A DNA stretch of 64,000 nucleotides from Collinsella sp. (GCA_019419585.1 DXZQ01000009.1:22611-86610), one strand, 5' to 3'. Positions 1 to 8,430 are shown, counted from the first letter of the stretch. Numbers and translations are program-made. The notes: generated by a model not told the origin, from the letters alone.

Positions 1-149
1 GCCGCCAGGTTGCGGCGGTGTCGCCCAACGGCTTGCCGCTTGCGGTCGGCGTGTTTGCGGGCCTGGACATATGGGGCCGCGCGACCATCAAGACCGATGC
101 CGGCGAGCAGGAGTTTCCGCCCGAGGCCGTGCGCATCCGCGGCCTGTAG
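1..149 (+). CDS. birA: C-terminal end of a probable biotin--protein ligase (partial)
   Basis: The window opens inside a plus-strand gene, read in the frame that stops with TAG at 147-149. About 48 residues remain, including VFAGLDIWGRATIKTDAGEQ and the ending RIRGL. The pattern of a short beta-rich segment with G-R-x-x-I-x-T-D-x-G and a final E-x-V-R-I-R resembles the SH3-like C-terminal domain of BirA-type biotin ligases. Type III pantothenate kinase is often found next to birA, which supports the guess, although coaX here is convergent. The catalytic domain lies outside the window, so the call is tentative. A strong terminator follows at 190. Confidence 0.4.
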   Translation, partial: RQVAAVSPNGLPLAVGVFAGLDIWGRATIKTDAGEQEFPPEAVRIRGL

Positions 150-189
150 CGCGCGGCGTTCGCGTCCAAAGACAACAATGACAACAAGA

Positions 190-218
190 CCCTCCTCGGC
201 CTGTGCCGGGGAGGGTTT
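190..218 (+). terminator. Rho-independent terminator after the partial first gene
   Basis: An 11-bp stem (190-200 with 205-215, one G-U pair) with a CTGT loop is followed by TTT. It sits 40 bases after the stop of the partial gene. Confidence 0.7.
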
Positions 219-249
219 CGCCTATCTGGGGAATGGGTTGCCAGCGCAC

Positions 250-373
250 TATTCCTCAAAACTGAAAAATTTTCGTTTTTGAGGAATAGGAAACATGCAC
301 GATATCGCTGCGCTGGGCGTATTCGAGGAGTCTCTATTCCTCAAAATTGAAAATTTTTCAGTTTTGAGGAATA
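250..373. repeat. Two near-identical AT-rich palindromes, 85 bp apart
   Basis: Two ~39-bp palindromes lie at 250-288 and 335-373. Both begin TATTCCTCAAAA and end TTTTGAGGAATA, with an A/T-rich centre containing GAAAA and TTTTC. They lie between the convergent ends of the first gene and coaX, so they may act as bidirectional terminators or as a dispersed palindromic repeat. No gene is visible in the 280 bases around them. Confidence 0.7.
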
Positions 374-432
374 AGCTTGGCGAACGTTTGCGGGGACTGT
401 GGCATCGGGCGTGCTCGACTTAAGCTCCTGCC

Positions 433-1206
433 TTACCCCAGCTCCTGCATGCGGCGGTAGATTTCGCAGATGCCCTTAATGGTAAGTTGTCCGTCGATCA
501 TGTCGAAGGCGTCGGTCGAATCGGCGACGATGCTGGCGAGGCCGCCCGTGGCGATAACGGTGGCGTCCTCGCGGCCCAGCTCGCGCTTCATGCGCGCGAC
601 CAGGCCCTCGGCCATAGCCGCGGCGCCCACGACGGCACCGACCTTGATGCACTCTTCGGTATCGCGGCCGATGGCATGCTCGGGCGCCTCGAGCGGAACG
701 CTGGCGAGTTTGGCGGCACGGGCGGCGAGCGCATCCATGGAGATGCGGATGCCCGGTGCGATTGCTCCGCCAATGTAATAGCCGTCCTCGTCGATAACGT
801 CGATATTGGTCGCGGTGCCAAAGTCCACCACGATTGCCGGCGCGCCGTAGAAGGTCTCGGCAGCGACGGCGTTGGCGATGCGGTCGGCACCAACGGCCTG
901 GGGGCGCGCCGCGCGCAGCTTGGTCACGGCGGCCGTCTGCGGCCCGATGACGATGGCGTCTGCGGCAATGCGGTCGGCCACGGCGTGCCACTCGCGCGAG
1001 AGCTGCGGCACCACGCCCGCAAAGGCGATCGCGTCAACCGTATCGAGCGAGAGGCCGTACATCTTAAAGAAACCCATCAGGCGCACGTGGATCTCGTCGG
1101 CGGTATAGGAGCGGTCGGTGGGCATACGCCACGACTGCACCAGCTCGTCTCCGTCAAACAGGCCCATGGCCGTCTGCGTGTTTCCCATATCGATAGCGAG
1201 CAGCAT
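433..1206 (-). CDS. coaX: Type III pantothenate kinase
   Basis: This cytosolic enzyme phosphorylates pantothenate with ATP, the first step of coenzyme A synthesis. The 257-residue product has the type III signatures in order: N-terminal DMGNTQT (phosphate-binding loop of the ASKHA fold), the substrate/metal motif GADRIANA near the middle, and DFGTATNID. Length matches the family (about 255 residues). The open frame runs further upstream to 1461, but that part crosses the tRNA gene. The ATG at 1206 sits six bases after GGGAG and starts directly with the conserved LLAIDMGNT, so it is the chosen start. Type III kinases are typically insensitive to CoA feedback and need a monovalent cation. No other pantothenate gene is nearby. 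Confidence 0.95.
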   Translation of the reverse strand: MLLAIDMGNTQTAMGLFDGDELVQSWRMPTDRSYTADEIHVRLMGFFKMYGLSLDTVDAIAFAGVVPQLSREWHAVADRIAADAIVIGPQTAAVTKLRAARPQAVGADRIANAVAAETFYGAPAIVVDFGTATNIDVIDEDGYYIGGAIAPGIRISMDALAARAAKLASVPLEAPEHAIGRDTEECIKVGAVVGAAAMAEGLVARMKRELGREDATVIATGGLASIVADSTDAFDMIDGQLTIKGICEIYRRMQELG

Positions 1207-1402
1207 GTCTACTCCCGGTGTCGGCATAAAAGGACGCGCACCATTGTATACGTGCCATCGACGGCGCTCGGCTGTGATTCGTTTACGGTGATAAGGGCTG
1301 AGAGGTTTAAATATGAAGGAATTATGCTCTACGAGATTTTCCTTGCCGTTTACCGAACTCCCACGTAATATTCTTTCTTGCGCACATGAGGCGCCCAGAC
1401 AT

Positions 1403-1479
1403 TGCGGGGTGGAGCAGTCTGGTAGCTCGCCGGGCTCATAACCCGGAGGTCGTAGGTTCAAATCCTGCCCCCGCGACCA
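1403..1479 (+). tRNA. Initiator tRNA-Met (CAT anticodon)
   Basis: A full cloverleaf can be drawn: acceptor 1403-1409 with 1469-1475, D-stem GAGC/GCTC, anticodon stem CCGGG/CCCGG around CTCATAA, T-arm 1452-1468, discriminator A, and an encoded CCA at 1477-1479. The three G-C pairs next to the anticodon loop and the D-arm sequence are the marks of initiator rather than elongator tRNA. The first acceptor pair is a weak U1-G72 instead of the C1 x A72 mismatch of E. coli, which still leaves the end unpaired or weakly paired as formyltransferase prefers. Confidence 0.95.
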
Positions 1480-1489
1480 AGACTTTTAG

Positions 1490-1530
1490 CAGCTCAGAGG
1501 CATTGTTCCTCTGGGCTGTTTTCTTTTTTT
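1490..1530 (+). terminator. Terminator after the initiator tRNA
   Basis: An 11-bp stem (1490-1500 with 1508-1518, one wobble pair) and a 7-base loop are followed by an almost pure T-run to 1530. It lies 10 bases after the tRNA CCA end. Confidence 0.9.
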
Positions 1531-1918
1531 GACTTTCAATCTTGGTCGAATTTTGGTCGAAATCAATTTTAAACAGCCTATTTTGAACAGGGCGCCTGCC
1601 TGAACCAGCCAGCACAGAAACAGAGGGTAGGGATTACGGGTTGTAGGATGCCGACGGACAAGCACCATGCTGCCTCAAATCCGCATGGAGCTTGTCCGGG
1701 GCCGCCTCTTTGCCTCAAGGCGGGCAGTGAACTCAGGCAATCGAGCCTCTTCGCATTTGTTCTCTAGGAACTGAGCGACACGCTCCTCGCAATTAATGTT
1801 GCCGTTATATGCGGAATATCAGAAGAGAGATCGCAGGGCGTAAGTCAGTGCATGAAGGGCTGCCCGTCGTTTTGATAATGACATAATTAAGCGGCAAACT
1901 AAAGCGATCGGAGCGACC
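1531..1918. other. Gene-free interval upstream of the RpiR regulator
   Basis: This 388-base stretch has lower GC than its surroundings and holds no convincing reading frame. A short direct repeat of TTGGTCGAA occurs near 1541 and 1553. It presumably carries the promoter of the regulator that starts at 1919. A GGAG ribosome-binding site just before 1919 is the only clear signal. Confidence 0.5.
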
Positions 1919-2776
1919 ATGATTCTTGATAGCCTGCGTAACAGCGCGTCTTTTAATGAAACCGACCGAGCTATTGCTACCTATCTGCTCAATCATACCG
2001 GCGACCTTAAGACCCTCACTATGGCAAAGCTCGCACAGGAGACTTATACTTCGAACGCGACTATCATCCGCTTTTGCAAGAAACTGGGCCTAAGCGGCTA
2101 TCGAGAGTTGATCATGCAACTCATCCAGGAGATAAGCGGGGATTATCTTCTGGCTGCCACCGTTGATCGCAACCGTCCTTTTGACAGCACCGACTCAATT
2201 GAGGCCATCGAGGGTAACCTTGCGAATCTCTTGAAGGGCATCATAGATCAAACGAAAATCGAGCTCGATAGCGCCAAATTAAGCATAATCGCTAAGGCGG
2301 TTCTTAGCGCCCCACGAATTTACATCTTTGCTAAAGGGGAAAGCTACCTGGCGGGATGCATCTTTCGCAACAATCTTCTTAAGCTCGATCGTCATGTCAC
2401 CATGGCAGACGACGGAGGCCTGCAGACGCTGCATGTTAAAAACGGCAAGCCCGGCGACCTGTTTTTATTCCTAAGCTACAGCGGCATTCACTATGACTAT
2501 TCCAAATACGCCGCCACTCTTTCCGAACGCGGAGTCAAGCCGTGTTTAATTACGGCGTTTTCTGATTCGGTGCTCGCCAAGCAATGCGATACTGTCTTGC
2601 CCATTCCAAAATCAGAACGCGTGATTGGAAAGGTGGCCAATTACTCTTCTTTGATTTCGCTCACGTATACGCTTCAGGTTATTTATTCGCTTATATTCAA
2701 TCAGGACTATCAAGAGAACTATCGTGTAAAACGCGAGGCCGATTCGTTCATCTTCACGAGTTTTGCTGAGATCTAG
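1919..2776 (+). CDS. MurR/RpiR-family transcriptional regulator of the alpha-glucoside PTS locus
   Basis: The 285-residue protein has the two-domain layout of RpiR regulators. An N-terminal HTH (about residues 1-75, with LAQETYTSNATIIRFCKKLG as recognition region) is followed by a SIS sugar-phosphate isomerase domain (about 105-235, with IYIFAKGES and FLFLSYSG loops that would bind a phosphosugar). It is convergent with the GH4/PTS operon, and the pair is separated by a strong bidirectional terminator. In Fusobacterium and Bacillus an RpiR-type activator (MalR/GlvR) accompanies the 6-phospho-alpha-glucosidase and EIICB genes, so the likely effector is a phosphorylated alpha-glucoside. That role is inferred from context. 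The start follows CGGAGCGACC with good spacing. Confidence 0.88.
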   Translation: MILDSLRNSASFNETDRAIATYLLNHTGDLKTLTMAKLAQETYTSNATIIRFCKKLGLSGYRELIMQLIQEISGDYLLAATVDRNRPFDSTDSIEAIEGNLANLLKGIIDQTKIELDSAKLSIIAKAVLSAPRIYIFAKGESYLAGCIFRNNLLKLDRHVTMADDGGLQTLHVKNGKPGDLFLFLSYSGIHYDYSKYAATLSERGVKPCLITAFSDSVLAKQCDTVLPIPKSERVIGKVANYSSLISLTYTLQVIYSLIFNQDYQENYRVKREADSFIFTSFAEI

Positions 2777-2782
2777 GCATAT

Positions 2783-2824
2783 AAAAGATGGCCCCAAGGC
2801 AATTTTGCCTTGGGGCCATCTTTT
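2783..2824. terminator. Bidirectional terminator between regulator and GH4 genes
   Basis: An 18-bp perfect stem (2783-2800 with 2807-2824) has an AATTTT loop. It starts with AAAA and ends with TTTT, so it can terminate both convergent genes. Confidence 0.95.
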
Positions 2825-2850
2825 GCGCTTTTGGTATTTGGGCGGTTCCT

Positions 2851-4179
2851 TTACTTCAGCTCAGGCCAATAGCCCTTGTTCGCCTCGATCATGTCGTCCA
2901 AGACTTCCTTAGCCACGCGTGCTGAGGGAATCGTGCGATTGAGGGTGAAGGCTTCGAGTGCCTTCTGGTAGGAACCTTCGATAACGGCTTCGACCACAAG
3001 GCCTTCACAGGCATCCTGCTGTTCGATAAGGCCCTTATAGAAGCGGGGAATCTTCCCGACGCGAATCGGTTCGGCTCCTCGATCAGTGATGTACGCCGGA
3101 ACCTCGACTGTCGCGTCGTCCGAGAGGTTCTCGATTGCACCATTGTTGGGTACAATCACCAGCTGGCGATGGCGCAGGTCTTTTGCCAGAGACTTGACGA
3201 CATCGACAATGAACCTGCCGTGGACGCCTACATAGAACTGCGTGAGATCTACCTTTTCACCACGCTTAAGCGCCGCAGATGCATCGAAGATGCGCTTTTC
3301 GCGGCCGTTTACAACCTGCATGCCACGCGTGTTATTGATGTCCATGTACTCCACGCAGGCATCGGGCAACAGGTAATACTGGTAATAGGTGTTGGGGAGG
3401 TAATCCTGGAATAGCGTAGAAATCGTTGCCGCATTCTTGAAGGTGTGGGCCCAATCTGGGTCCTTCACCAAGGCGTCATTGAGGCTTGCTTCGGAAATAT
3501 AACCGTATTTACGCACGTGCTCTTTGAGCTTATCCGTAACATCGACGCCCTTGCAACGTACGTTGGTAAACCACCCAAAATGATTGAGGCCAAAGTAGTC
3601 GACCTCAATGTCGTCGAGTTCGCAGCCTAAAATCTCTGCCATGCGGGCTTCAATCTCCACTGGCATATCGCAGATGTCAAGAATGCGAGCGTTAGGACGC
3701 AGCTTGTGCATTGCCTTGGCTACGATGGCAGCGGGGTTGGAGTAGTTGACGATCCAGTAGTCCTTGCAGGCATACTCCTCGCAGAAATCGACAAGCTCGC
3801 ACATGGGGAAGATGGTTCTCATGCCATATGCCATGCCACCTGCTCCGCAGGTCTCTTGACCGACTACGCCATGGCGCAGGCTGATTTGCTCATCCTGGAT
3901 ACGCATCTTGAGCCCACCCACACGCATCTGCGCCATAACAAAGTTCGCATCTGTAAACGCCTCTTTGGGGTCGACGGTTACATGCAAGGGGATCTCGGGA
4001 GCAAGGTCATCGATAACCGCTTTAACCACCACGGCGACTGTGTCTTGGCGCTCCTCGTCGATGTCATAGAGCCAAAGCTCGCGTATTCCTAATTCATCCT
4101 TTTGGTCGATCAGGTCTTTGACGATGCCAGCGGTATAGGTGCTGCCGCCGCCGCAGATGACAATCTTGTATCCGTTCAT
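2851..4179 (-). CDS. malH: GH4 NAD/Mn-dependent 6-phospho-alpha-glucosidase
   Basis: The enzyme hydrolyses 6-phosphorylated alpha-glucosides (maltose-6-P and sucrose isomers) delivered by the PTS, giving glucose-6-P. Family 4 uses NAD+ and a divalent metal in a redox-assisted mechanism. The N-terminal Rossmann motif CGGGSTYTAG (residues 9-18), NYSNP (145-149), the metal-cysteine motif CDMP (170-173) and GLNHFGW (197-203) are all visible. CDMP is the published marker of phospho-alpha-glucosidases, whereas phospho-beta-glucosidases carry CNVP. The 442 residues equal the length of GlvA/MalH. Three in-frame starts exist (4218, 4188, 4179). Only the ATG at 4179 has proper spacing to AAAGG. It is downstream of the small membrane-protein and EIICB genes in one operon. 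Confidence 0.93.
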   Translation of the reverse strand: MNGYKIVICGGGSTYTAGIVKDLIDQKDELGIRELWLYDIDEERQDTVAVVVKAVIDDLAPEIPLHVTVDPKEAFTDANFVMAQMRVGGLKMRIQDEQISLRHGVVGQETCGAGGMAYGMRTIFPMCELVDFCEEYACKDYWIVNYSNPAAIVAKAMHKLRPNARILDICDMPVEIEARMAEILGCELDDIEVDYFGLNHFGWFTNVRCKGVDVTDKLKEHVRKYGYISEASLNDALVKDPDWAHTFKNAATISTLFQDYLPNTYYQYYLLPDACVEYMDINNTRGMQVVNGREKRIFDASAALKRGEKVDLTQFYVGVHGRFIVDVVKSLAKDLRHRQLVIVPNNGAIENLSDDATVEVPAYITDRGAEPIRVGKIPRFYKGLIEQQDACEGLVVEAVIEGSYQKALEAFTLNRTIPSARVAKEVLDDMIEANKGYWPELK

Positions 4180-4198
4180 GTTGTTCATGCCTTTCAAA

Positions 4199-4468
4199 TC
4201 AAATTGAGCTGCAGACAATCTTGGTCACTATCTGCACGAAGTAGGTAGCGATGTTGATGACCGCCGCCATTCCTGCAATGCTGCCTGCGTCCGCGTGCCT
4301 TCCTGAACGCCGGGTCCAAACCGCAGCGAGTAGACCCAGGAGCGGCCAGATAAAACCACATGCGAATGCAGCCATAAGTACGAGAAGACCCCTTGTCGAC
4401 TTTTCTTTGTACATGTTGAGCAGGCGTTCGAACATGCCTCGGATTGAATGAAACGTTTTGGTCAACAT
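4199..4468 (-). CDS. Small membrane protein within the alpha-glucoside PTS operon (unknown function)
   Basis: An 89-residue product lies between the EIICB gene and the GH4 gene on the same strand, 19-45 bases from each neighbour. The ATG at 4468 is preceded by GAGGAGACCTC, a strong ribosome-binding site, which makes it a real gene. The sequence has a basic N-terminus (residues 1-26), one hydrophobic helix (about 27-50, LLVLMAAFACGFIWPLLGLL), a positively charged loop (TRRSGRH) and a second helix (about 62-85). I do not recognise the family. Position suggests a helper of the PTS permease or a small regulator of it, but nothing in the sequence proves this. Confidence 0.7.
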   Translation of the reverse strand: MLTKTFHSIRGMFERLLNMYKEKSTRGLLVLMAAFACGFIWPLLGLLAAVWTRRSGRHADAGSIAGMAAVINIATYFVQIVTKIVCSSI

Positions 4469-4513
4469 GAGGTCTCCTCGCTTATCGCTTATCGCTTATC
4501 GATTAAGCGACTG

Positions 4514-6076
4514 TTAATCTTCCAGATTAAGGATGGGACGCAGCAGGTCGTAGACGGAGTGCACGTTGGTTCCCACGACAATTTGGACATTGGTGCCGTT
4601 CTTAAACAGGCCCTTGTCGATAGCCTTCTTGATGGTCTCTTCGTTGACCTTGTTGGGATCTTTGACTTCGACACGGAGACGAGTCATGCAGCAGCCCATG
4701 GTGTTGATATTGTCCTTGCCGCCAAGGCCGTTGATGATGTTCTGCACCATCTCCTGCTGTTTTGCGTCGACTTCCGGAGTTCCGGAGGACTCGAGAGCAT
4801 TGTTGTTTCCGGAGACTTCTGCAGACCACTCTGCGGAACGGCCGGGCGTCATGAGGTTGAGTTTCTTGATCACCATCGCCAGAACGATGAACGAAACGGC
4901 GGCAAACACGATGCCCAAGACGATGTAAATCGGGAACTTGGTGACGCCCATTGGCAAAGGCAGGCCGAGCGTGAGCAGCTCGATGCCACCGTACATGTTA
5001 AGCAAGCGGACTCCCAGGACAAACAGGAGCATCTCGCCCAGTCCGTAGAACAGGCTGTAGGCAACCCAGAGAATCGGAGACGCGAACAGGATCATGAAGT
5101 CGAGCGGCTCAGTGATGCCGGAGAGCATGGCGGTGATGTAAATGGGCACCAGCATGGCTGCGACAGCTTTTCGATTCTCCGGACGGGAAGTCGCAATCAT
5201 TGCGAGCACGGTGCCGAGGGTTACGAATTCCTTGCCAAAGCTGAACATGGCAAAGCGGACAGAGGGGTCGACTGTGGTGAGGGATCCGTCGGCGATATGG
5301 GGAAGCTCGGCATAGAAGATGTTTGCTGCGCCGGAAACACTCTGGCCGGCGACGACCGCCGTGCCGCCAATCGCGGAGTAGTCAAACGGCATCCACATAA
5401 AGTGGTGCATGCCGAGAGGTACGAGGACGCGGTTCAGGAAGCCGTAAATGAAAACGCCCAGACCACCCGAGGCTGCGATGAATGAAGAAGCGTTGCTGAT
5501 GGCGTTGGCGATAGGGGGCCACACGATAGTCGCTCCGATGCCGAAGACAATGCTCAGCGGAACCATCGCCAGAAGGGCCAGGCGAGGTCCGCCGTAAATC
5601 CGGATATACTCCGATACCTTTACGTCGATCAGTTTGTTATAGAGCCAACCGCAGAAGCATCCGATGAGTACGCCGCCGAAGACGTTGACATCGGTAACTT
5701 GAAGACCCAGTACCGTTGCCTGGCCAGTGCCATACAGACCCATCGCGCCGGCTTTTGCCAGCTGATCGGTGAGCGTCAGGTAGGCGTTGTTGACATACAG
5801 GAACATGAGGTAACTAATAAGTCCAAACACTGCCGCGTTGGATTTTTGCTTCTTTGCGAAGCCTGCCGTAAGGCCGACTGCGAAAATCACCGGCAGGTTG
5901 CCGATCACCGCGGAGTTGGTTGCCGCGGAGAGCAGCGTGCCCAGATCTGCGACAACTCCGCTGCCGAGCGAGCATACCGTGGCGATGGCCAAAATGATGC
6001 CCGTTACCGAAAGGTACAAAATAGGGTCGACGATAACGCGGCCAAAGTTCTGGAAGGCCGTTTTGACTTTATCCAT
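4514..6076 (-). CDS. PTS alpha-glucoside-type transporter subunit EIICB
   Basis: This 520-residue membrane protein takes up and phosphorylates an alpha-glucoside. Residues 1-400 form the multi-helix EIIC domain of the glucose superfamily (with the MHHFMWMPFD and GITEPLDFMI segments typical of substrate-binding loops). A linker leads to a C-terminal EIIB domain with the phospho-cysteine motif CMTRLR (Cys463). No EIIA domain is present here or in the window, so a separate glucose-type EIIA must act in trans, as for GlvC/MalB. The start at 6076 follows GAGGGGAAGAG. An upstream in-frame ATG at 6166 lacks such a site. It heads the operon EIICB, small membrane protein, GH4 enzyme. Confidence 0.92.
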   Translation of the reverse strand: MDKVKTAFQNFGRVIVDPILYLSVTGIILAIATVCSLGSGVVADLGTLLSAATNSAVIGNLPVIFAVGLTAGFAKKQKSNAAVFGLISYLMFLYVNNAYLTLTDQLAKAGAMGLYGTGQATVLGLQVTDVNVFGGVLIGCFCGWLYNKLIDVKVSEYIRIYGGPRLALLAMVPLSIVFGIGATIVWPPIANAISNASSFIAASGGLGVFIYGFLNRVLVPLGMHHFMWMPFDYSAIGGTAVVAGQSVSGAANIFYAELPHIADGSLTTVDPSVRFAMFSFGKEFVTLGTVLAMIATSRPENRKAVAAMLVPIYITAMLSGITEPLDFMILFASPILWVAYSLFYGLGEMLLFVLGVRLLNMYGGIELLTLGLPLPMGVTKFPIYIVLGIVFAAVSFIVLAMVIKKLNLMTPGRSAEWSAEVSGNNNALESSGTPEVDAKQQEMVQNIINGLGGKDNINTMGCCMTRLRVEVKDPNKVNEETIKKAIDKGLFKNGTNVQIVVGTNVHSVYDLLRPILNLED

Positions 6077-6166
6077 CTCTTCCCCTCTCTTAACTAATCT
6101 CGGGGACTTGCCCCTTGGGCAGAGGAGGCGCTCACATGCTTGCCGGCGTTGGATGTTGATGTCCAC

Positions 6167-6784
6167 CTCTGTTTACTGGCTTCATGATAGTTAGAGTGTT
6201 CACAAAACATGTGGGACGGAACAAACGGTGCTTAAAACGAGCTCGGCTAGTCTTTTTCGCTGTTACCATCTTTCCATTTCGGCCAGCGGTATACATTTTT
6301 AGGCAAACGGCTTTGGGTGCGAGCGGCTAGCCGTGTCTTGATTTGCCAGGTCCGTCTCTATTCGCATTGGGCTTGCGTGAAGTTTGGATATTGAGGAGAC
6401 GTTCCGACTCTTGCCGTCCGGGCATCCTGGATGAAAGGAGGAGGAGTCGGAAAAGCTCTTCCCAACAGAGGACTATGAATACAGGCTGGATCCGTCGTAT
6501 GAGCCAAAGGACGAAGGAAGAACAGACGCTATGCCTCCAGCAGAGCCCAGGAACAACCGGGTGTTCTCTCTGCTCCAGAAATACAACCGGCATGGTCTTC
6601 TGGTTCCAGTTGGCGCCGACCATATGTGGAACGCGGCGATGGAGAGCAAGTTCTGCCGGTTGACGCTCCTCGGCAAGCATTATCGAAGGCTTGCGGACCA
6701 GGGCCTACTTTGACATGTTGACTAACGAGGCTTTCAGCGATCATGCTCAAACTTTAGGGCTTGTGGCAAGAGGTCGGATAACGC
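6167..6784. other. Region upstream of the PTS operon holding a possible gene remnant
   Basis: Between the PTS operon and the ORF6N gene no intact gene is visible. The part next to 6076-6300 presumably holds the promoter of the minus-strand PTS operon. The part from 6440 to 6713 has protein-like composition in one frame (see the pseudogene entry). Confidence 0.4.
6440..6713 (+). pseudogene. Possible 3' remnant of an unidentified gene
   Basis: From the in-frame stop near 6437 to the stop at 6711-6713 one plus frame reads like a genuine, acidic, soluble protein end. It includes LFPTEDYEYRLDPSYEPKDE, then NNRVFSLLQKYNRHGLLVPV and CRLTLLGKHYRRLADQGLL. Tyr and charged residues are frequent, unlike the arginine/serine-rich shadows in the other frames. 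There is no initiator with a sensible ribosome-binding site at its beginning, and the frame is interrupted upstream. It may be the tail of a decayed gene in this accessory stretch. I cannot name the family. Confidence 0.35.
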
Positions 6785-7741
6785 TCAAGCCGTTTGATGC
6801 TCATCGAGGAGCTTTAGCTTCTCGATGAGCATCTTCGTCAGCTCCTCGTCTTGGATGAGGTCTATGCCGAAGCACTTCTTTCCCGCGTCCTTGAGGGATG
6901 CGCCGATGTGATACGCGGTCGCACCGTCGAGGATAAGGAAGCGGTCGTGGAACGTTCTGGTGCGGCGGACGGTGAGCTGCGGGTACTGTGCGTTGAACAC
7001 GTCGACATCGCCTTGCGTGAGCCGGTTGCCGGACGTGTAGACGGTCACCGCGACGCCCTTGCGCTTCTTTGCGAGGATGTTCAGGGTGTGGACATCTACG
7101 TAGCCATCCACGAGGGAGATTTCGCGCTCGGCGCGGCCCACGAGATCTGTCAGCAGGCTGAAGGCGTCGAACATCTGCCCGGCGAAGAAGATCCGCTGGG
7201 GTTTCTCGACCTCGCCTTCGAGCAGGCGGAACACCTGGTTGAAACGCTCGTCGGTCGATTGCTGAAACGCCGCCTGACTCAACTCGACACCGCGCAGCCG
7301 CTCAAACAGGGTGGCATTTTCGGCGAGGAGGTGGCGCATGGCGACAAACGCCCTCATGATACTGATACTGGTCTGCACCGCCACTTCGCTGCGTAGCACG
7401 CCGGACAGCATGGCTATGCCCTGCTCGGTATAGGCATAGGGGAGGTAACGTCGCCCGCCGCGGCCCTCCATGGTCTTTGAGGTTCCAATTTGGCACCTCA
7501 AAGACTCGTCCTCCTCCTTGGTCAGTTGAAAACGGAAGTCCTCGGGGAATCTGTCGGCGTTGCGTGCGGCGGCGCGGTTGAGATTCTTTGTCTCTACCTC
7601 GTATAACCGAGCGAGATCGGTGTCGAGCATGATTTGCTGCCCACGGACGGTATGGATTAGGGGCTCTATGTTTGCGGAATCGGCCAGGGCTATTGGCGCG
7701 CTCGTTTCGACCGATTCGTCCTCGGCATCAAAATCGCTCAT
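6785..7741 (-). CDS. ORF6N domain protein with C-terminal phospholipase-D-like domain
   Basis: The 318-residue product starts with an ORF6N DNA-binding domain (about residues 25-110, including VRGQQIMLDTDLARLYEVET and FRFQLTKEE), a domain common in phage and accessory proteins. A helical linker (RHLLAENATLFERLRGVELS) leads to a C-terminal domain with HDRFLILDG (His265 to Asp272), which fits the H-x-K/R-x4-D motif of the PLD nuclease/transferase fold. Only one such motif is seen. The ATG at 7741 follows GAGGAACC, while an ATG 15 bases upstream would place that site inside the gene. The protein could bind and cleave or sense nucleic acid. A fragment of a second copy lies at 8289-8348. Confidence 0.8.
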   Translation of the reverse strand: MSDFDAEDESVETSAPIALADSANIEPLIHTVRGQQIMLDTDLARLYEVETKNLNRAAARNADRFPEDFRFQLTKEEDESLRCQIGTSKTMEGRGGRRYLPYAYTEQGIAMLSGVLRSEVAVQTSISIMRAFVAMRHLLAENATLFERLRGVELSQAAFQQSTDERFNQVFRLLEGEVEKPQRIFFAGQMFDAFSLLTDLVGRAEREISLVDGYVDVHTLNILAKKRKGVAVTVYTSGNRLTQGDVDVFNAQYPQLTVRRTRTFHDRFLILDGATAYHIGASLKDAGKKCFGIDLIQDEELTKMLIEKLKLLDEHQTA

Positions 7742-7876
7742 GGTTCCTCGATTCAAAGATGGGGACGCTCCTGCGTCGAAAGCATTTTATCATCCTGGGC
7801 TTTGTCGCCTGCCGGTCCAGCGGCGATGACCCCTGACGTTAGGGAGGGAGTGTGCTTCGTCGTGGCGACGTCTGCC

Positions 7877-8288
7877 CTAAGCCTCCCTCGCCATGACGGT
7901 GATCCGGCTCCCGTCGATGGTGATGGGCGCGCCCGCCCCGCGCTGGATCTCCAGGAGATCGGCGGCTTCGCGGTCGTTCCCTCCCATCATGCGCGCGTAC
8001 ACGTCCATCGTCATGCTCGACACCTCGTGGCCGAGCCTCCCCTGCACGCTCTTCGGGTCGATGCCGTTGCCGATCAGGAAGGTGGCCTGCGTATGCCTCA
8101 GCTCGTGGAAATCGTAGCCGACGTAGAGCCTCTGCTTGCGGCCGCCCTCCTCGGCCTCCTCCATCCTGCCGAGACCGTGCTCGATGAAGTGGCCCTTCTG
8201 CCACGTCGAGAAGTTGTCGGGGTCGTGGAAGCCGAAGTCGCTGTCCGAGCACACCGGGGTGTCCGGGGTCTGGGAGAGGCCCTGAACC
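7877..8288 (-). pseudogene. Tyrosine recombinase (integrase) C-terminal fragment
   Basis: The minus strand encodes the last ~135 residues of a phage-type integrase. Visible are DSDFGFHDPDNFSTW, the catalytic HELRHTQATFLIGNGIDPKS (the second conserved Arg), RLGHEVSSMTMDVYAR with His, and the Tyr candidate. The N-terminal SAM-like domain and the first catalytic Arg are missing. Upstream the frame runs directly into a piece of an ORF6N gene in another frame, so the gene is truncated by rearrangement. It marks a former integrated element. No attachment site could be identified. Confidence 0.8.
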
Positions 8289-8348
8289 TGCATCCGCCTC
8301 GCCTTCGAGCGGGCGGAATATCCGGTCGAAGCGCTCGTCGGTCGAATA
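8289..8348 (-). pseudogene. Fragment of a second ORF6N gene
   Basis: In a minus-strand frame this stretch reads YSTDERFDRIFRPLEGEADA, which matches STDERFNQVFRLLEGEVE of the intact ORF6N protein. The DNA is also clearly alike (compare 7209-7255 with 8299-8348). It abuts the integrase fragment at its 3' side, so recombination between two related accessory genes is the simplest explanation. Confidence 0.7.
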
Positions 8349-8364
8349 GAGTGGTCGGTCTATT

Positions 8365-8430
8365 TCGCACCTTTGTCGCAGTAATGTCGCACCTCTGTCG
8401 CAGTAATGCCGCACCTTGGCCGCGGTGGCA
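8365..8430. repeat. Three tandem 22-bp repeats
   Basis: Units at 8365-8386, 8387-8408 and 8409-8430 share the pattern TCGCACCTCTGTCGCAGTAATG. The first two differ at one base and the third is degenerate. They lie directly beyond the ORF6N fragment. Confidence 0.75.

Noticed and set aside
487..1368. A 293-codon plus-strand frame opposite coaX
   Set aside because: coaX on the minus strand has all family motifs. The opposite frame has none and no ribosome-binding site.
1403..1530. Integration site of a mobile element at the initiator tRNA
   Set aside because: The tRNA is intact with a normal terminator, and no duplicated tRNA end or integrase is adjacent. The integrase fragment is more than 6 kb away.
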